Assembly: GCF_014839835.1 (NCBI RefSeq)
Contig: NC_071644.1
Location: forward strand, 4,751,266 to 4,815,265
Length of the DNA: 64,000 nucleotides
DNA from: Dryobates pubescens
Lineage: Eukaryota > Chordata > Aves > Piciformes > Picidae
Reading direction: 5' to 3'
The notes beneath the pieces were generated by a model, which saw only the letters and a program-made list of their open reading frames with translations, did not search any database and had not been told where the DNA came from. Positions 27,001 through 38,479 of the stretch are shown here, one piece after another. The position numbers and the translations under genes are program-made. Position 1 is the stretch's first letter, and each line of letters opens with the position of its first letter.

Positions 27001-30000
27001 ACTTTTTGCTGCTGGAGAAATGTCTTAGCACTCTGTGGCAGCGAGTCCATCTTTCAGTATGAAACCAGGATGTGGCAGTTGGCAGCGTGGGAAGGAGGAG
27101 AGCATGCCCAAACTGAAGAATTATCTTACACCTTTCATGAGCTTTCTCTGTTTGCTGTTTTTCCCTTGGCATGAGTATTTTTCCCCTGTTTCACAGCAGC
27201 CAGGCTTTTCCCCCAGCCCCACTCCATGCTCTGCTTGCTCCGTCTGTGTGCTTGTCTTGATGTCAGTCACGCTATTTGATTTGTAATGAGGAATCAGAAT
27301 GCCGCCTTCTCTGCTGCATGTGCTCCCCCCAGTCCTCTGAACCCCTCAGTCCGTGAGGATTTGGTTTAGCCACACAACAGCAAGCATCCAGGCAATCTCT
27401 TAGGGCTCTACAGAGGCAGCTGGCATTTGAGAAAGAAGGGGCAGTGGGGAGCAATGTCTTCAGGGATCGCAGCGAGCAGCTATTGCGTTCATTTGCTCTC
27501 CTGGTCTGTGACGCAGGGATAGCCTCTGCTGTGGCAGAGGACTGCAGTGCCTCATCTCAGAAGGCAGGAAGGTCTGTGCATGCTTTTCCTGCCTCATTCA
27601 CCAGCCTCTTGCTTTGGTACTATACCTCTCTTCCAGTTCTGGAGGGTCACTGCCCTCTGTGTTGCCCCTGAAACATTTGTGCCTGGCTGTGATCAGTCAG
27701 TGCAGTGCTTTTCATGGAACTGCTGCAGGAACACAAGAGCTGCCTTTCAAAGGCCCAGAGATGGTTTTCTCCCCCAGCACAAGATGATCCTCTGAAGCAG
27801 TGTGTGGTTTTGCACAGGCCATTTGAGAACAGAGATGTCTGCAATGTTTTTGATTAAGTGGGTGGGGGGATGCATTGACTTCATTTTTGCAGGAGCTCAG
27901 AATCTGTCACAGCTGAAGCTCTCTGCAGGGCAGAGATTTAGCAGAATTTATCTCAGGTGATGCTTTTGCAGTTTCAAGACTTGGGATCAGAGGGAAATCT
28001 GAACTGAAGAGCTACCCTGGGACTTAGCCTGAATCTCACACCACTCTGATGAAGGCCCTTGCTGCACAGCTGGTTTCCAGCCTTCTCACCTTTTCTGTTG
28101 GATCCTGCTGCTCTTTGATTTTGCAGGAAAGTGGAGATAGGTCTGAGATCTTAGTGGTTCCAGCCCGAGGGGCACTGTGTTGGCTGAGGTGCTCTGCTCT
28201 TCCTGATTTATTCATGTGTCTGGCTTAGCTGTCTGCATTTGCTGTTGCCACAGGAGGGATTTGAAACCATTCCTTGACAGACGACCTCAGTTTTGAGTAG
28301 TAAAAGCATCTTTTGGGGGACTCTGCAGGGTGTGAGAGTAAGGGTGGACTCCTCTGAGGTCTTTGCAGTATCTCTGTGTCATTCCTTCATTCCACACAAG
28401 GTGATTACTTATTTTCCAGGAGAAATCTTTTCTCTGAACCTTGACTTTCACATGTTGATTGTTCAGTTGAAAATGCTGGCTTGCCTTTGTGCTACCTCAG
28501 CCTTCAAATGTGGAAGGAGGCAGGGGCAAAGGCAAGCAGCTGGGCAGACCTGTCAAGAGGCGTCTGTCATTTCAGATAACACCCAGGTTTCCTAAAGTGG
28601 ATCAGTAACTCAGCAAGTTAGAGTGCTGGGAACTGCAGTGACATGGATGAAGTCCACTCAGCCTTCAGGCTGGCTTAGTCCTATCCAGACAAAAGGGAGA
28701 TTGTGGGCAAGAGGAGCATCTGTGGGGGCTGAGGTTAGCTATCGGTGCTTTCAGGGTACTGCTGTACCTGGCTAGCCAATGCCCAGCAGCCTTTGAGAGG
28801 TGGAAGGTTCCTGGGCAAAGAAATACGGACAACATTTTGGCATTGTTTGTATCAGGTGCTGAGGACCAAAATCACAGCGGCCTTGCTCTCCAAAGACCAT
28901 GCCAAAGGAAAGCCAGTATGTGCAGGAGGCACTCAGTCTCAGAGTCTGCAGGATTACAGCTCATTAAATCAGCTTCCTTATTTCAATGTTAGGCAGCAAA
29001 TAGCAGCTTCAGGGGCCTTATCAGATTCTGGGGCTGTGCAGACCTTTTTAGATCTAAGATCAGAATGGACTCTCCATGCCTTTGCTACTGAACTGAGCAG
29101 GAAACCTGATGTGAGAGCTTCTGGAAGTATTTATGTCTGCGGGAATCAGGCACCAGCTCAGTTAGGTGGAGATTGAGTGTTTGCAAAGTTTTCTTTCTCT
29201 TCCCTTGTTCCTAGCCAGTATAAAGCCCATGTCTTTTATGTGTTGATGGGATCATTTCAGCAGCTAGTGAGCCATGGGGAAATCTGGTCCTCTCTGGGTC
29301 CTTGTCTGTTAACCATGCCTGTAGGCACTGCTGCTGTGCCATTAATTATTGCTGCTACTGGTTTCTCCTTCACTTCTGTTAAATAGTGGTTTCTGTTTGC
29401 AGTCTGCTAAATGGTATTGTGTAGCTGAGGACTGGAACTTGTACCTGTGTGTGCTGCAATGTTGTGTTGCCTGAGTATTCCTGTCTCACTACACACAACC
29501 ATCTAACCAAACTCACTATTCTGAAATCCCATCAAATTCTCCATTATTTTGTTGTCAACACTTTGCTGCCCTGACAGCAAAAGGAACTATACATCCAGTG
29601 ACATGCTGCTTGCTGTAGGAGTAATTGTAGATCGGCTGGAAGGAAGAGCATTGCCTGGCTCCCCTCAGTTCCCCATGCAGACACAGTCTGGAGCCACTCT
29701 GTACCTCCTCCCACTGCCTGTCTTCCTGCAGAGCTGCAATACTCCACACCATGGATCCCTCCAAGAGCCTGCAGCATTCCTCATCCATCCTCCATCTCTG
29801 TCTGCCTTTCCCTGCCATCCACTGAGGCCTCATGTGCTGAATACAAGCCTGGGTTTGAGTCATTGTTGTTCCCAGAACTCAGCAGGCTGAAGGGGGTGGA
29901 AGGGAGATAAACATCAGAGTTCAACATCCAGACAAACACAGCAGAGCGCACACAATAAATACATCCACCCCCAAATGCAAATACATCAGAAGAGATTCCT

Positions 30001-30046
30001 TCTCCAGGGCTCTGAGCAGAGCAGGCTCAGGCAAGAGAGCAACACC

Positions 30047-33000
30047 ATGAGGTGAGTGTCATTGCAGGGACCTCCCCGGCTGCTCCTGCCACTTGTCTTT
30101 ATGCAGGCCTTAGAAGGCATCAGTGTGATTATTATCTTGTTTAGCTGTTACAACAGGATGATTCCACTGATAGCTGCTGGTTTCTTCCATTGTCAAGTGA
30201 GAAGGGTGTTGGGCAGGAGGCTTTCAGCTAGCACTGAAATATCTGGTTTGGTATCAAGACAGGCAACTGGTGACTTTTGGGATACGTGACTTTTGGGGTG
30301 TGATCAGAGTTGATGCTCACTCCTCAGTTAATCTCTGTTCCTTTGACACAGGCTGTTTGTCTTGCTAGCTGTGCTCCACAGTGGAGTGAGCAGTAGCATT
30401 GTGCTGCAGAAGATGTATGGGAGAATCACATCCCCCAACTTCCCGAATGTCTACCCAAATCACAAGGAGAGAATCTGGAATATTACTGTCCCCAAGGGAT
30501 ATTCTGTCCGTATCTACTTCACCCATTTCAACCTGGAGCTGTCCTACCTGTGTGAATATGATTATGTGAAGGTATGTGCAGGGCAGGTTGATGTGTAGCA
30601 GGGTAAGTCGTTAAAAACTGAGTGTAAGTGATACTGGACACAGGCAGGACCAACACAACTGGTTTAAGAACTGGATTCTAGTCTGCTAATGAAGGTCAGT
30701 CTCAGCTGATTTCTAAATGATGTGTTTATTGAGGCCCATGGGACCAGAAGTGGAACTGGTTGTCATGTTGGAATATCTGAAACTTGAGTTGTTTGTGCTC
30801 AGAAAATTCTGATGTTCCCCTCTCATGAAGCAAAAGGCTTGAATTGTTGCCCAGAACAACATTTGAGCTCCATTTAGCTGAAGTTACAGTGTGTGTGTTT
30901 GAAATTAACAAATGGTGCTTTACACAGAGGGTAATGGGAGACTGTAAACGTGTAAGTGATAGGCTAAACAAGATACTGCCAGCTTGTCTAAACCTGCACT
31001 TGCAATGCTGTGTTTGCTGGCTAATGAGAGAAACCACCTCAGGAAAGAAAGATCCTGTCTTTGGGCAGTGTTTGGGTGATCTGTGGTGTCCCTGGCAGAT
31101 CTGTGCTCCCTGTAACAGCCTGTGCTGCAGGCAAGCAGCCCTGTCGCCAACTTGAGGCCGAGTGACTTCTGCGCTTGTTTTGCTGATTGTGTGGAGCTGA
31201 TACACATTACAGAGGGAGTTGTATACACTTGGGGTATGCAAACTGCTTTGATTTACAGGTGACAGAGAACTGGAGCAGGCTGCTCAGAGAGGTGGTGGAG
31301 TTTCCATCTCTGGTGACATTCAAAACCAACCTGGATGTGTTTCTGTGGGACCTTCTCTAGGTGAATCTGCCTTGGCTGGGAGGTTGGACTGGATGATCGA
31401 TCTCCAGAGGTCCCTTCCAACCCCTGCCATTCAGTGGTTCTGTAAATCCCATCAGCAGTACTTTTGAATCTGATGGAACACAATCAGGCAGCCTTGTTCC
31501 CAGGCAAGCAGACCTGATTTCCATGGTTCCGTAAGGAAAATTTCTCCTATTCCCCAAATCCACATGGCTCTTTGTACAATTTCCTTTGGGCAGGACAGAG
31601 CACTCCTTTCTGGTAGGTGTGTGAAGAGCTGGAACTGTAAGTGACTCACACAGCAAGTGAGTCCATAGTTCACAGAGACCTTTTGCTGTACATTTGAATT
31701 TGTCAGTGTATGAAACCTTTTTGTCCCAGTTGTCTCTGGCTTTACCAGCACCTGACTGTCACTAAGTGTCAAGTTACCAGGAGCATCATGAACAAAGCAT
31801 GGTGCTGATAACCCAGTCTGGCATGACAGCTTTATGTGGGCTTCTGAAAGGAAAAAGGGAGAAAAAATTATTGGCTTAAATCTCAGAAAACAGGGGAAAA
31901 CTTGTCTGGACTGACCTGCAGAAGTGCCTTTTGAGAGCATCTGAGCCTCTTTTTTCACACCATTAAACAGATCCTTTCCAAGCCTTTGGAAATGGCTTGC
32001 AGCAGGCTGGGAAGAGCAAAGCTCTGTGCTCATCTGGTGGATTTGTCTGCCCATTTTGCAGCTGAGCTCTGGTGGGAGGACGTTGGCTAGGCTGTGTGGA
32101 AAGGATAGTACAGACACTGAGGAGGCTCCAGGCAACAAGATATACGTCTCTGCTGACAACAACCTCATGGTTGTGTTCCGGTCTGATTACTCCAATGAGA
32201 AACCATTCACAGGCTTTGAGGCCTTTTATGCTGCTGAAGGTAAGACACCAGCCCCTCTTGGAGGTGGCAGAGGCACAGCTGCAGTGGGGTTGGTGTTTCC
32301 CTGTATTCTCACAGATTGCCTGCTGGTGGGAGGTGGGAGAAGGCCATGGTACAGAGGCAGATAGAAAACAACAGAGCAACCAAAGGCAAACAAGCCAGCC
32401 TTACAGGACAGAGTGGCTCAAACTAAGACAAAGTGTTGTTGAAGGATGTTGGTTGCCTAATTCTGTGCTTCACCCATTAGATACTGATGAGTGCAAGCAG
32501 CTGTTTGATGGGGAGCCCCTCTGCAATCATCACTGTCACAACTACGTGGGGGGCTACTACTGCAGCTGTCGGATTGGTTACACACTGCATGAAAACCAGA
32601 GGACGTGCATAGGTAAGCTCTTGCTAGATCAGGAGATATTTCCATACCTACAACACCCACTGAAATCCAGTCCTGACACAACTGTTGAGAAGAAAGCTGG
32701 GGATTTTGTTGTTGTTTTCAGTATTCTCACACACCTGAAGGTATCGTTAAGGCTGTGAGCAGAGGCCCTGTTTTACAGAGTGTCTGTGGGCTGCTGTTGG
32801 GGACAGCAATGTTGTGTCACAGTAAAAAGGTGCACTGGCAGTTGGGTTTGGTTGCTCTTAGGTGGCGTCCACCTGTGTTCAGCTTTAGACAGACTGCAGG
32901 GAGAGACACAGAAGTTATCATACATTGCCCACTGCAGACACTGCCAGTCTGAGTGTATCTTGCTCCCAGAGTACTGAGATGTGGCATATTCTGGACATGA

Positions 33001-33156
33001 GCTAGTAGATGAGTGGAAAAAGCTAACTGAGTTGTGAAGGTCTCTGTGGATCGCCTTCTTGAGATGAGGGCAGAAGCTGCCCCTCTGATTTTTGGGTTCC
33101 TGTCTGAGCAGGCTGATATTGACAGGCTCTTTTCTCTCCTTTATTTTCCAGCATGA
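30047..33156 (+). CDS. MASP2: MASP2 5' exons, readable as the complete short product MAp19 (signal peptide, CUB1, EGF; 179 aa)
   Basis: MASP2 is the lectin-pathway complement protease; its splice form MAp19 (sMAP) keeps only CUB1-EGF, binds mannose-binding lectin and ficolins, and is not catalytic. Coding exons: 30,047-30,051 (ATG AG), 30,352-30,571, 32,062-32,239 and 32,481-32,612, all with good splice sites and matching phases. Residues 1-17 are a signal peptide ([17 protein letters not shown]). CUB1 spans about 18-134, with [20 protein letters not shown] and [19 protein letters not shown], the latter identical to human. The EGF spans 135-178, calcium-binding type ([17 protein letters not shown]). 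One NIT sequon lies at Asn45. A strong acceptor at 33,150-33,151 then gives one alanine codon and TGA, with AATAAA at 33,330. Total 179 aa against 185 for human MAp19. The last exon is inferred; the first four are secure. The rest of MASP2 is not found downstream. Confidence 0.85.
31254..31450 (+). mobile_element. CR1 LINE, 3' tail fragment (about 195 bp)
   Basis: Plus-orientation CR1 in MASP2 intron 2: CTGGAGCAGGCTGCTCAGAG, AGGTGGTGGAGTTTCCATCT, GGTTGGACTGGATGATC, AGAGGTCCCTTCCAACCCC, ending near GTGGTTCTGT. 5'-truncated. Confidence 0.9.
33152..33156 (+). CDS. MASP2: Candidate MAp19-specific terminal exon (coding part)
   Basis: After the EGF exon, which ends in phase 1, the best acceptor in the following kilobase is CTCTCCTTTATTTTCCAG at 33,134-33,151. 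Joining there completes one codon (GCA, Ala) and then reads TGA at 33,154-33,156. Human MAp19 likewise ends a few residues after the EGF (EQSL then stop) in a dedicated exon. The 170-base 3' UTR ending in AATAAA supports a real terminal exon. Not confirmed by transcript data. Confidence 0.55.
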
Positions 33157-33329
33157 GATAATTAAACTTCTCCTCGCTTAGGCAGAGATGGAGACAGATG
33201 TGCTGGGAAGAGCTCGTTTGCCCTCCCTCCTGACCTGCCTGTTGCAGTCTGCCCAAGTGCTGCAGGCTTCTCTTGCTTGGTGACTTCTGTACCTTGGTTC
33301 CTTGCCTTTCAGACCTGTCTCCTGCAGAC

Positions 33330-33335
33330 AATAAA
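33330..33335 (+). terminator. MASP2: Candidate MAp19 poly(A) signal (AATAAA)
   Basis: AATAAA, 174 bases after the proposed stop codon, followed by the GT-rich element CTGTTCCTTGTTG. Its spacing from the acceptor at 33,151 suits a short terminal exon. Confidence 0.6.
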
Positions 33336-34344
33336 GAGGCTGTTCCTTGTTGAAAGCTGCTGGCAGCCTCTGGGGCATTCATTTTCTTGTATTTTCCATG
33401 TGTCACTAGGGAAAAAAGAAGGTAGATAAGGCAGGAGCTGATAAGAGAGAAAGCATTGTGAAAGTCCCCTGAGCATCACAGCTACCTGAAGATGCTTGAC
33501 CTTCTTGTCCAGCTCTTGTTGCTTGACCTTCCATAGTTCTTAAAATGCAACAAGAACAGAACCACACATTTGTTCCCTAATGTTCCTTTCAGCTATGCTC
33601 TTGTCTGCACCCAGTCTTGCAGATTGAAGCTGTTTCTGTTGAAAGCCCACTCACTCTTTGCAAGGGTTTGAATTACTTACTTTCCACATTTTGTGACTCT
33701 GGCCATATCTCCTACTGGGAACCCAGCTTTATGGCCAAAATGTCTTCTGGTCAGCAAAGCCTCAGTTCCAGGAGTTTGGTAAGGTAATACAAATGTCACC
33801 AAGGCATCTTGGGTGTCTTCATACAGGGGAGGGCAGCAGTGACTTCCCCATAACAGATGCAAGACAAATAATGCTCTTCTGCAGTGCAGTTGGTTGGTAC
33901 TGTCCCAGTCCCTTACAGTGCCTCTCACTGCTCTACGTTAATATCCATTTGCTGTCCCTTCAGACTCTACCCTCCTTGGGCAGGCACCATCTTCCTGAAG
34001 CATGTTGGAGAAGTGCTGTGCTCCATACTTGTCGGTGGCTAGAGCTCCCCAGCTCTGGAGGAAACGTGATAGTTCTTGCAGGAGTAACAAGTCATTGCTG
34101 AGCAGCTGAGTTGAAGTGCTGAAGATAAACCAAGTCTTTGTGTACAAAGCTTGAGACATTAGTCCATCAGCATTTCCTTATTTCTGCAGTTTAGCAGAAG
34201 TGCTTATAATGATAATTTATGAGGCTCAGTTTCTCCAACCCCATCTCCATCTTGGAGTAAATGGGGAAGGAGCTCTTTTCCCAGTGAGCGTAGGAGGAGA
34301 TGGAGAGTGTTTTAGTTGAGACATTTGACTCATTTCAGGTTACT

Positions 34345-34470
34345 GCATTTCCAGACTTCTGTGTTACCTTGGGCCAGACACTTGATACCAGCACTCCTCT
34401 GCAAAAAGAGAGGTACCATCCCTGTCTGGACTTGCTGGGAAGAGCTTAGCAAATGTGGTAGAGGGTAGAT
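34345..34470 (+). repeat. MIR-type SINE fragment
   Basis: CTTCTGTGTTACCTTGGGCC followed by AGACACTTGAT and a pyrimidine/purine pattern like the MIR core (TGTGTGACCTTGGGCAAGTCACTTAAC in the family). Old and diverged; its ends are approximate. Confidence 0.45.
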
Positions 34471-35832
34471 GCTGCAGGGAACTGACCTGGAGGCAGAGTG
34501 GCTGTACCAGCAGTTACCAGGGCTTACTTCTGCTGTATTTAATCGTGTTGAGAAGCTCTTTCATGGTCACAGTGAATTGTGATCAAAGCAGTTTGGAATT
34601 TTGTCATGGCTTGATGATACAATTTATGACCCATCTTTCATTGGAGACCTAATGAGCCACTGTCAATGGACTTGCAGGGTTTGAGGGGCTCATTTTTCAG
34701 AGTTCAAGCCTCTGGCAAACAGCTCACTGTGATTCTAATAAAAATATGGCCTAAGCATAATTGAGCACTCTCTGGACAGCTCTAAAGCTTGGGCTGAGAA
34801 GTCAAGGGACAGCATTTCTGCTGGCAGATGTTTAAAAAATTATTTGATCCTTTTTGTGCTGGCTAGTTTATGACTTTCTTGCTTGCAGACTTATGGAAAA
34901 AAATACTGCCCTGACAAGGGGAAGTCCCAGTGGCCACATCCAGGAGATACTAGGAGAAAAGTAAGGTCCAGGCTAAGCTTTTTCATCTTCAAGCTACAAA
35001 TTCTGTTGGAGTAGCAGAGTATCTCCTGTTGGGTCAGCTACTTCTGCCTACTCCTGAGAGCACAACTCAGAAGAGTTTATTGATAATGACTCATATTTTT
35101 CCAAACTATTAGGGAAATCTCACATCAAAATTAGGGAAGTGAGTTTGGAGGAGACATAATGAAGCATAACGAGCTGTTAGTCTCCATCTCTCTCCTTTAG
35201 CCCTTCAAAACAGGGGGAGGGACAGTTGTCTGAATTAGTGGGGTGTTAATGGAGCAGTGTTGTTTGGTCTGTAAGGGGACAGGGGGATCTCAGCTCTGTG
35301 CAGAGGTCTGCTGCTGGGTTTAGCTACCTGAGCACAGAGCAACCACTGCCCAGAAAAGCCTCTGAACATCGGAGCAGCTCGGAAGTCTGGAATTGCATTG
35401 CTCGGATGGATCTGGGCTAAGGATCGCTGAGCCCACCCTCCTGTCTGGTACTGGCCAGCATCTTATGCTTCAGTGGAAGGTACAGGTCAGTAGGTGATTA
35501 ATTGAATGTAGGCTCCTGGGCAGGAGTCTGATCCTGTGCTGTCTGTGCTGCTTAGATTAAGATGAACTTCAGGCAAAAGTTTGCCTTAAATTTTGTTTGA
35601 CAGCACATTGCACAGATTAATTATATGCTATTTCTTGATCTGGCTTTGTATGAGATTTGTGGGATTTGGCCTTTGATCTCATCATGTGTCCCTTTGCCCT
35701 TTTACCACTAGAGAAAGTAAACAGTTTTCAGAAACTCTAGTGTTTGGTTATATGCAGTGTTGTTCTGTCTCTGTGTGTATGTCACCACACAGTGCTCTTT
35801 CCTCCACTGCTTCTCTCTTACATGTTTTTATG

Positions 35833-35880
35833 GGCCAGATGATCCTTGGGGTCCCTTCCAACCTGGGATTCTGTTTTTAT
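35833..35880 (+). mobile_element. CR1 LINE, short tail remnant
   Basis: CCAGATGATCCTTGGGGTC followed by CCTTCCAACCTGGGATTCTG matches the last 45 bases of CR1. The rest of the element is absent or unrecognisable. Confidence 0.65.
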
Positions 35881-36577
35881 GCTGAGCTGTAGCCTAGTAT
35901 TCCTTTAAACATACTTGAAGGAAAGAAGATGAGATGATCATTACATTAAATAGACCAAGGTGTTACTGTCTTCTAGCTGTGAGGCTCTTAGGGAGAATTT
36001 AAGCTCACCAGCTTGAATATCCCTTCTTTACACAGTAGATCCCATGCCTGGGAGAAATCAGTTTGTAGGTAATAGGGAACGATTCTGATGCAGCACTAGC
36101 AGGAAAGTTTGAGATCCTAACTTCGTGATGATTTCAGTAGGGAGTTAGGGGTGTAAAGATAGTGCTCATCATACTGTGGCTTGTATGCTTAGGGTAAGAC
36201 TTCCCACTGAGTCTTTTTCACACCCAAGGATTTCATGTTTTCCTATCTCTTCCTACAGTTGCCTCCAGACTACTCCTGTAGGGGCTGTAAAGCTGGAACA
36301 GATAAAAGCAGCATGAGGAAATTTCAGTTTTTGAGGAGCTGATCATTTTACACTTACATGGCAGTGAGCAGTATACTGCTAGAGCTGCATATCAAGTGGG
36401 GTTTGGTGTTGGGGATTTCTTAACCTGGGCTTGCAGCAGGTGGAAGGAAGTGTTACAGTGGGACCTTAAAGCCTGGGGATTCTGTCACTGGCAGGGTTTT
36501 AATCAGTTCAGGAGAGCATGGTAGAGAACCTGCTTTATTCTTACATAGCCATCAAATGGTTCTGTAGTTTGAGGCAC

Positions 36578-36622
36578 AATCAGTGGAATTACAGAATCGT
36601 GCATTTAGTTGGAAAGAATGAG
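36578..36622 (-). mobile_element. Possible CR1 tail remnant
   Basis: GGAATTACAGAATCGTGCAT followed by TTAGTTGGAAAGAATGAGG resembles the reverse of a CR1 tail (ACAGAATCATAGAATGGTTTAGGTTGGAAAG). Short and diverged. Confidence 0.4.
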
Positions 36623-37289
36623 GTAATAACAATTCAGGGGAAAAAACCCAACCAAACACTTGCTGATAATCCTCTGCAAGTACAGCATGAAAGGAAAAGA
36701 TTTAATTTGCATTGTAGCTCAGCTGGTATCTGCTGGTGCAAAGCTGTGTGTTGTTAGGCTGCATTCAGAGGCAGCCAGAACCTCCAGGTGAATTAGCCAA
36801 GTTTTTTCTGCTTCTCGGGACCAGGAGAGGCATTTCAAACAAGCTTGAAAACCAGGGAGGCTCTCCTTTGCCACAGAATAGGCATTTCTAGGTAGTTCTT
36901 AACTGGTTTACTCTGTTAGGTACCTGTTTGAAAACCTAGGACAACAGAGTAGAGCACACAGAGGTGCTCAGTCACTGTGGTGATGGATAGGTTTGTGTCA
37001 GGTAAAAGCAGCTGCTCCTAACTTCCTGGGAAGATGGACAGGGAAAGGTTGTTCTGAAATTATAGCTTGTGCTGAAAGAAACACTTGGTACCCAAGTGCA
37101 TTGTTCCTTCTGTTGTGCTATGGTAGCTGTGCTAAGAGCCACACGGACATAAAACAGGGATAATCCTTTCACTCATTCCTGCCTCCCTTTCCAGGTAAAT
37201 GCTTGTATCCCAATGCCTCCTACAGCAGCAAGTAGGGCTGCTGGGTAGGTGCAGGGTGAAAGATTCATTCTTTGAAGTAAAAGGAGCTT

Positions 37290-37640
37290 AGAATCTTGGC
37301 TAATGAAATCCATGGTTAGTTAAAGGACAATAACATTCATTTTCTCATTCACAACTTGGTCGCCTTCCATTTAAATGGCAACCTTAAACTGTAAAGTCTG
37401 TTTGAGGTGATAATCTGTAATTAGGGACTGGATAATGGCATTTTTGTTGGTGGAGGTTAGCATGGTGCATTTAAGGATACAATTCAAAGTCAAACGATTT
37501 CCCTCTTATAATTAATTCAGTGCAAAAACATGCGTGTGTTATCAGGCAGTCCAGCATTCCTCGTCAATTAAAGGATTGCTCATACAGCCTTTGCAGAGTA
37601 CCATAAAGCCTTTGTTCCCAGCTGATCAAAGCACCACTTT
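37290..37640. promoter_or_regulatory. AT-rich non-repeat block, candidate conserved non-coding element
   Basis: About 350 bases of complex, non-repetitive AT-rich sequence with TAATTAG, ATAATTAATTC, CCATTTAAATGG (a 12-base palindrome) and TGATCAAAG words. The pattern resembles vertebrate conserved non-coding elements. Conservation itself cannot be seen from one sequence. Confidence 0.3.
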
Positions 37641-38371
37641 ACAGTGATCAGATGCTGTCAACAAGCAGAGATCCTCAGGGCACTTGTGGCTGTTCCTTCT
37701 TGCTTCTCTTCAACAGGGAGCATTTGTGCCTCCAATTGTGCCGGCGAGAGGCACAGCTGGTTTTGCTCAGAGAATATGATTACATTCTAAATGTCTGGCA
37801 ACAAAAGCATTAAAAAGAAAGAGCTGCATTGAGAGGCTTCTGGAATTGAGGAGCTGATAGTTATCCTGCACCACTCTACACACTCTGGTGCAGTAGACAA
37901 GGTGCAAATTTGACATCTTGGAATGTTTCTGGTGAGCTTCCAGCTATCATACTCATTTCTGACCTCCATCCCTGGGACTGTCTTAAGTGGTGCTTTCCTG
38001 GTGTCCTTCCTGCATCACTTCCAGGGCAGGAGTTCACCAGACACATGGAACTGAACTGGGTGATCTTATTTTAGGGAACAATTTTCCCAGCCTGCCAAGA
38101 GTTAGAAGGTCCATGTTTAGCCAGACATGCTGGACTAGTGCTGGTAGTGGAGCCTGGCTCTGGGTAGGTCACTGCACACTTTTGATGTGGGAGCATCACA
38201 GAAAGTCCAGCACACTTTTTCCTTTTATTCTCAGCAGTTGTAGCTCCATCTGAGTGAAAAAGGGCAGAGAGAGAGCCCAGAAGGGGATGGGTTTTCCCCC
38301 AAGAGCTTCTAGGAGTAACGAGTTCGATCAGAAGGGGAATATTCTGCTTCTGATGCTCTGCGGGTTTGCTG

Positions 38372-38470
38372 TGTCCCAGTCCTGAAGCACCACCCCATGG
38401 TCACATCGCAGCAGTGCAAGCGCGGTACCTTCTGGGTGACCATGGCTCTCCTGGGGCATGTGAGGGGGTG
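38372..38470 (+). pseudogene. MASP2: Eroded CCP1 exon of MASP2
   Basis: The plus frame from 38,372 reads CPSPEAPPHGHIAAVQARYL and continues LGDHGSPGACEG. Human MASP2 CCP1 reads CPYPMAPPNGHVSPVQAKYI then LKDSFSIFCETGYELLQ. The first 20 residues match clearly (CP-P-APP-GH--VQA-Y); after that the similarity collapses and the GYELLQ end is missing. No acceptor AG lies close upstream: the sequence just before is CTCTGCGGGTTTGCTG, and the nearest AG is about 40 bases away in a poor context. A GTGAGC donor-like word follows at 38,468. Base composition is locally GC-rich, like a former exon. I read this as a host exon that has lost function; the alternative is a rapidly evolving exon with unusual splice sites. 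Confidence 0.6.
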
Positions 38471-38479
38471 AGCCGCGGC

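Larger units (their letters stand above)
15310..30040. other. Gene-poor region between CORT and MASP2
   Basis: About 14.7 kb. Apart from the repeats and one exon-like segment listed separately, I see no exon of a known family. Open frames such as 19,782-20,018 and 28,745-29,176 on the plus strand lack recognisable domains and splice context. I looked in particular for CENPS, DFFA and PEX14, the human neighbours of CORT, and saw none of their characteristic sequences in any frame. Confidence 0.5.
33400..38350. other. Stretch where MASP2 CUB2 exons are expected; none found
   Basis: About 5 kb between the EGF and CCP1 parts of MASP2. The two CUB2 exons (human landmarks CSGQVFTQ, CPYDFLK, FCGKTLP, GWKIHYTS) are not seen in any plus-strand frame. 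An open stretch after a weak acceptor near 33,590 (LCSCLHPVLQ...) has only a superficial match and was not accepted. Repeats in this stretch are listed separately. Confidence 0.5.

Noticed and set aside
28745-29176. A 143-codon plus-strand open frame
   Set aside because: No recognisable domain, no splice context and no neighbouring exons; it is likely chance or a very old repeat.
33590-33790. Open stretch beginning LCSCLHPVLQ as a possible MASP2 CUB2 exon
   Set aside because: Only LCS near the start resembles human (ALCSGQVF); none of the later CUB2 landmarks is present.
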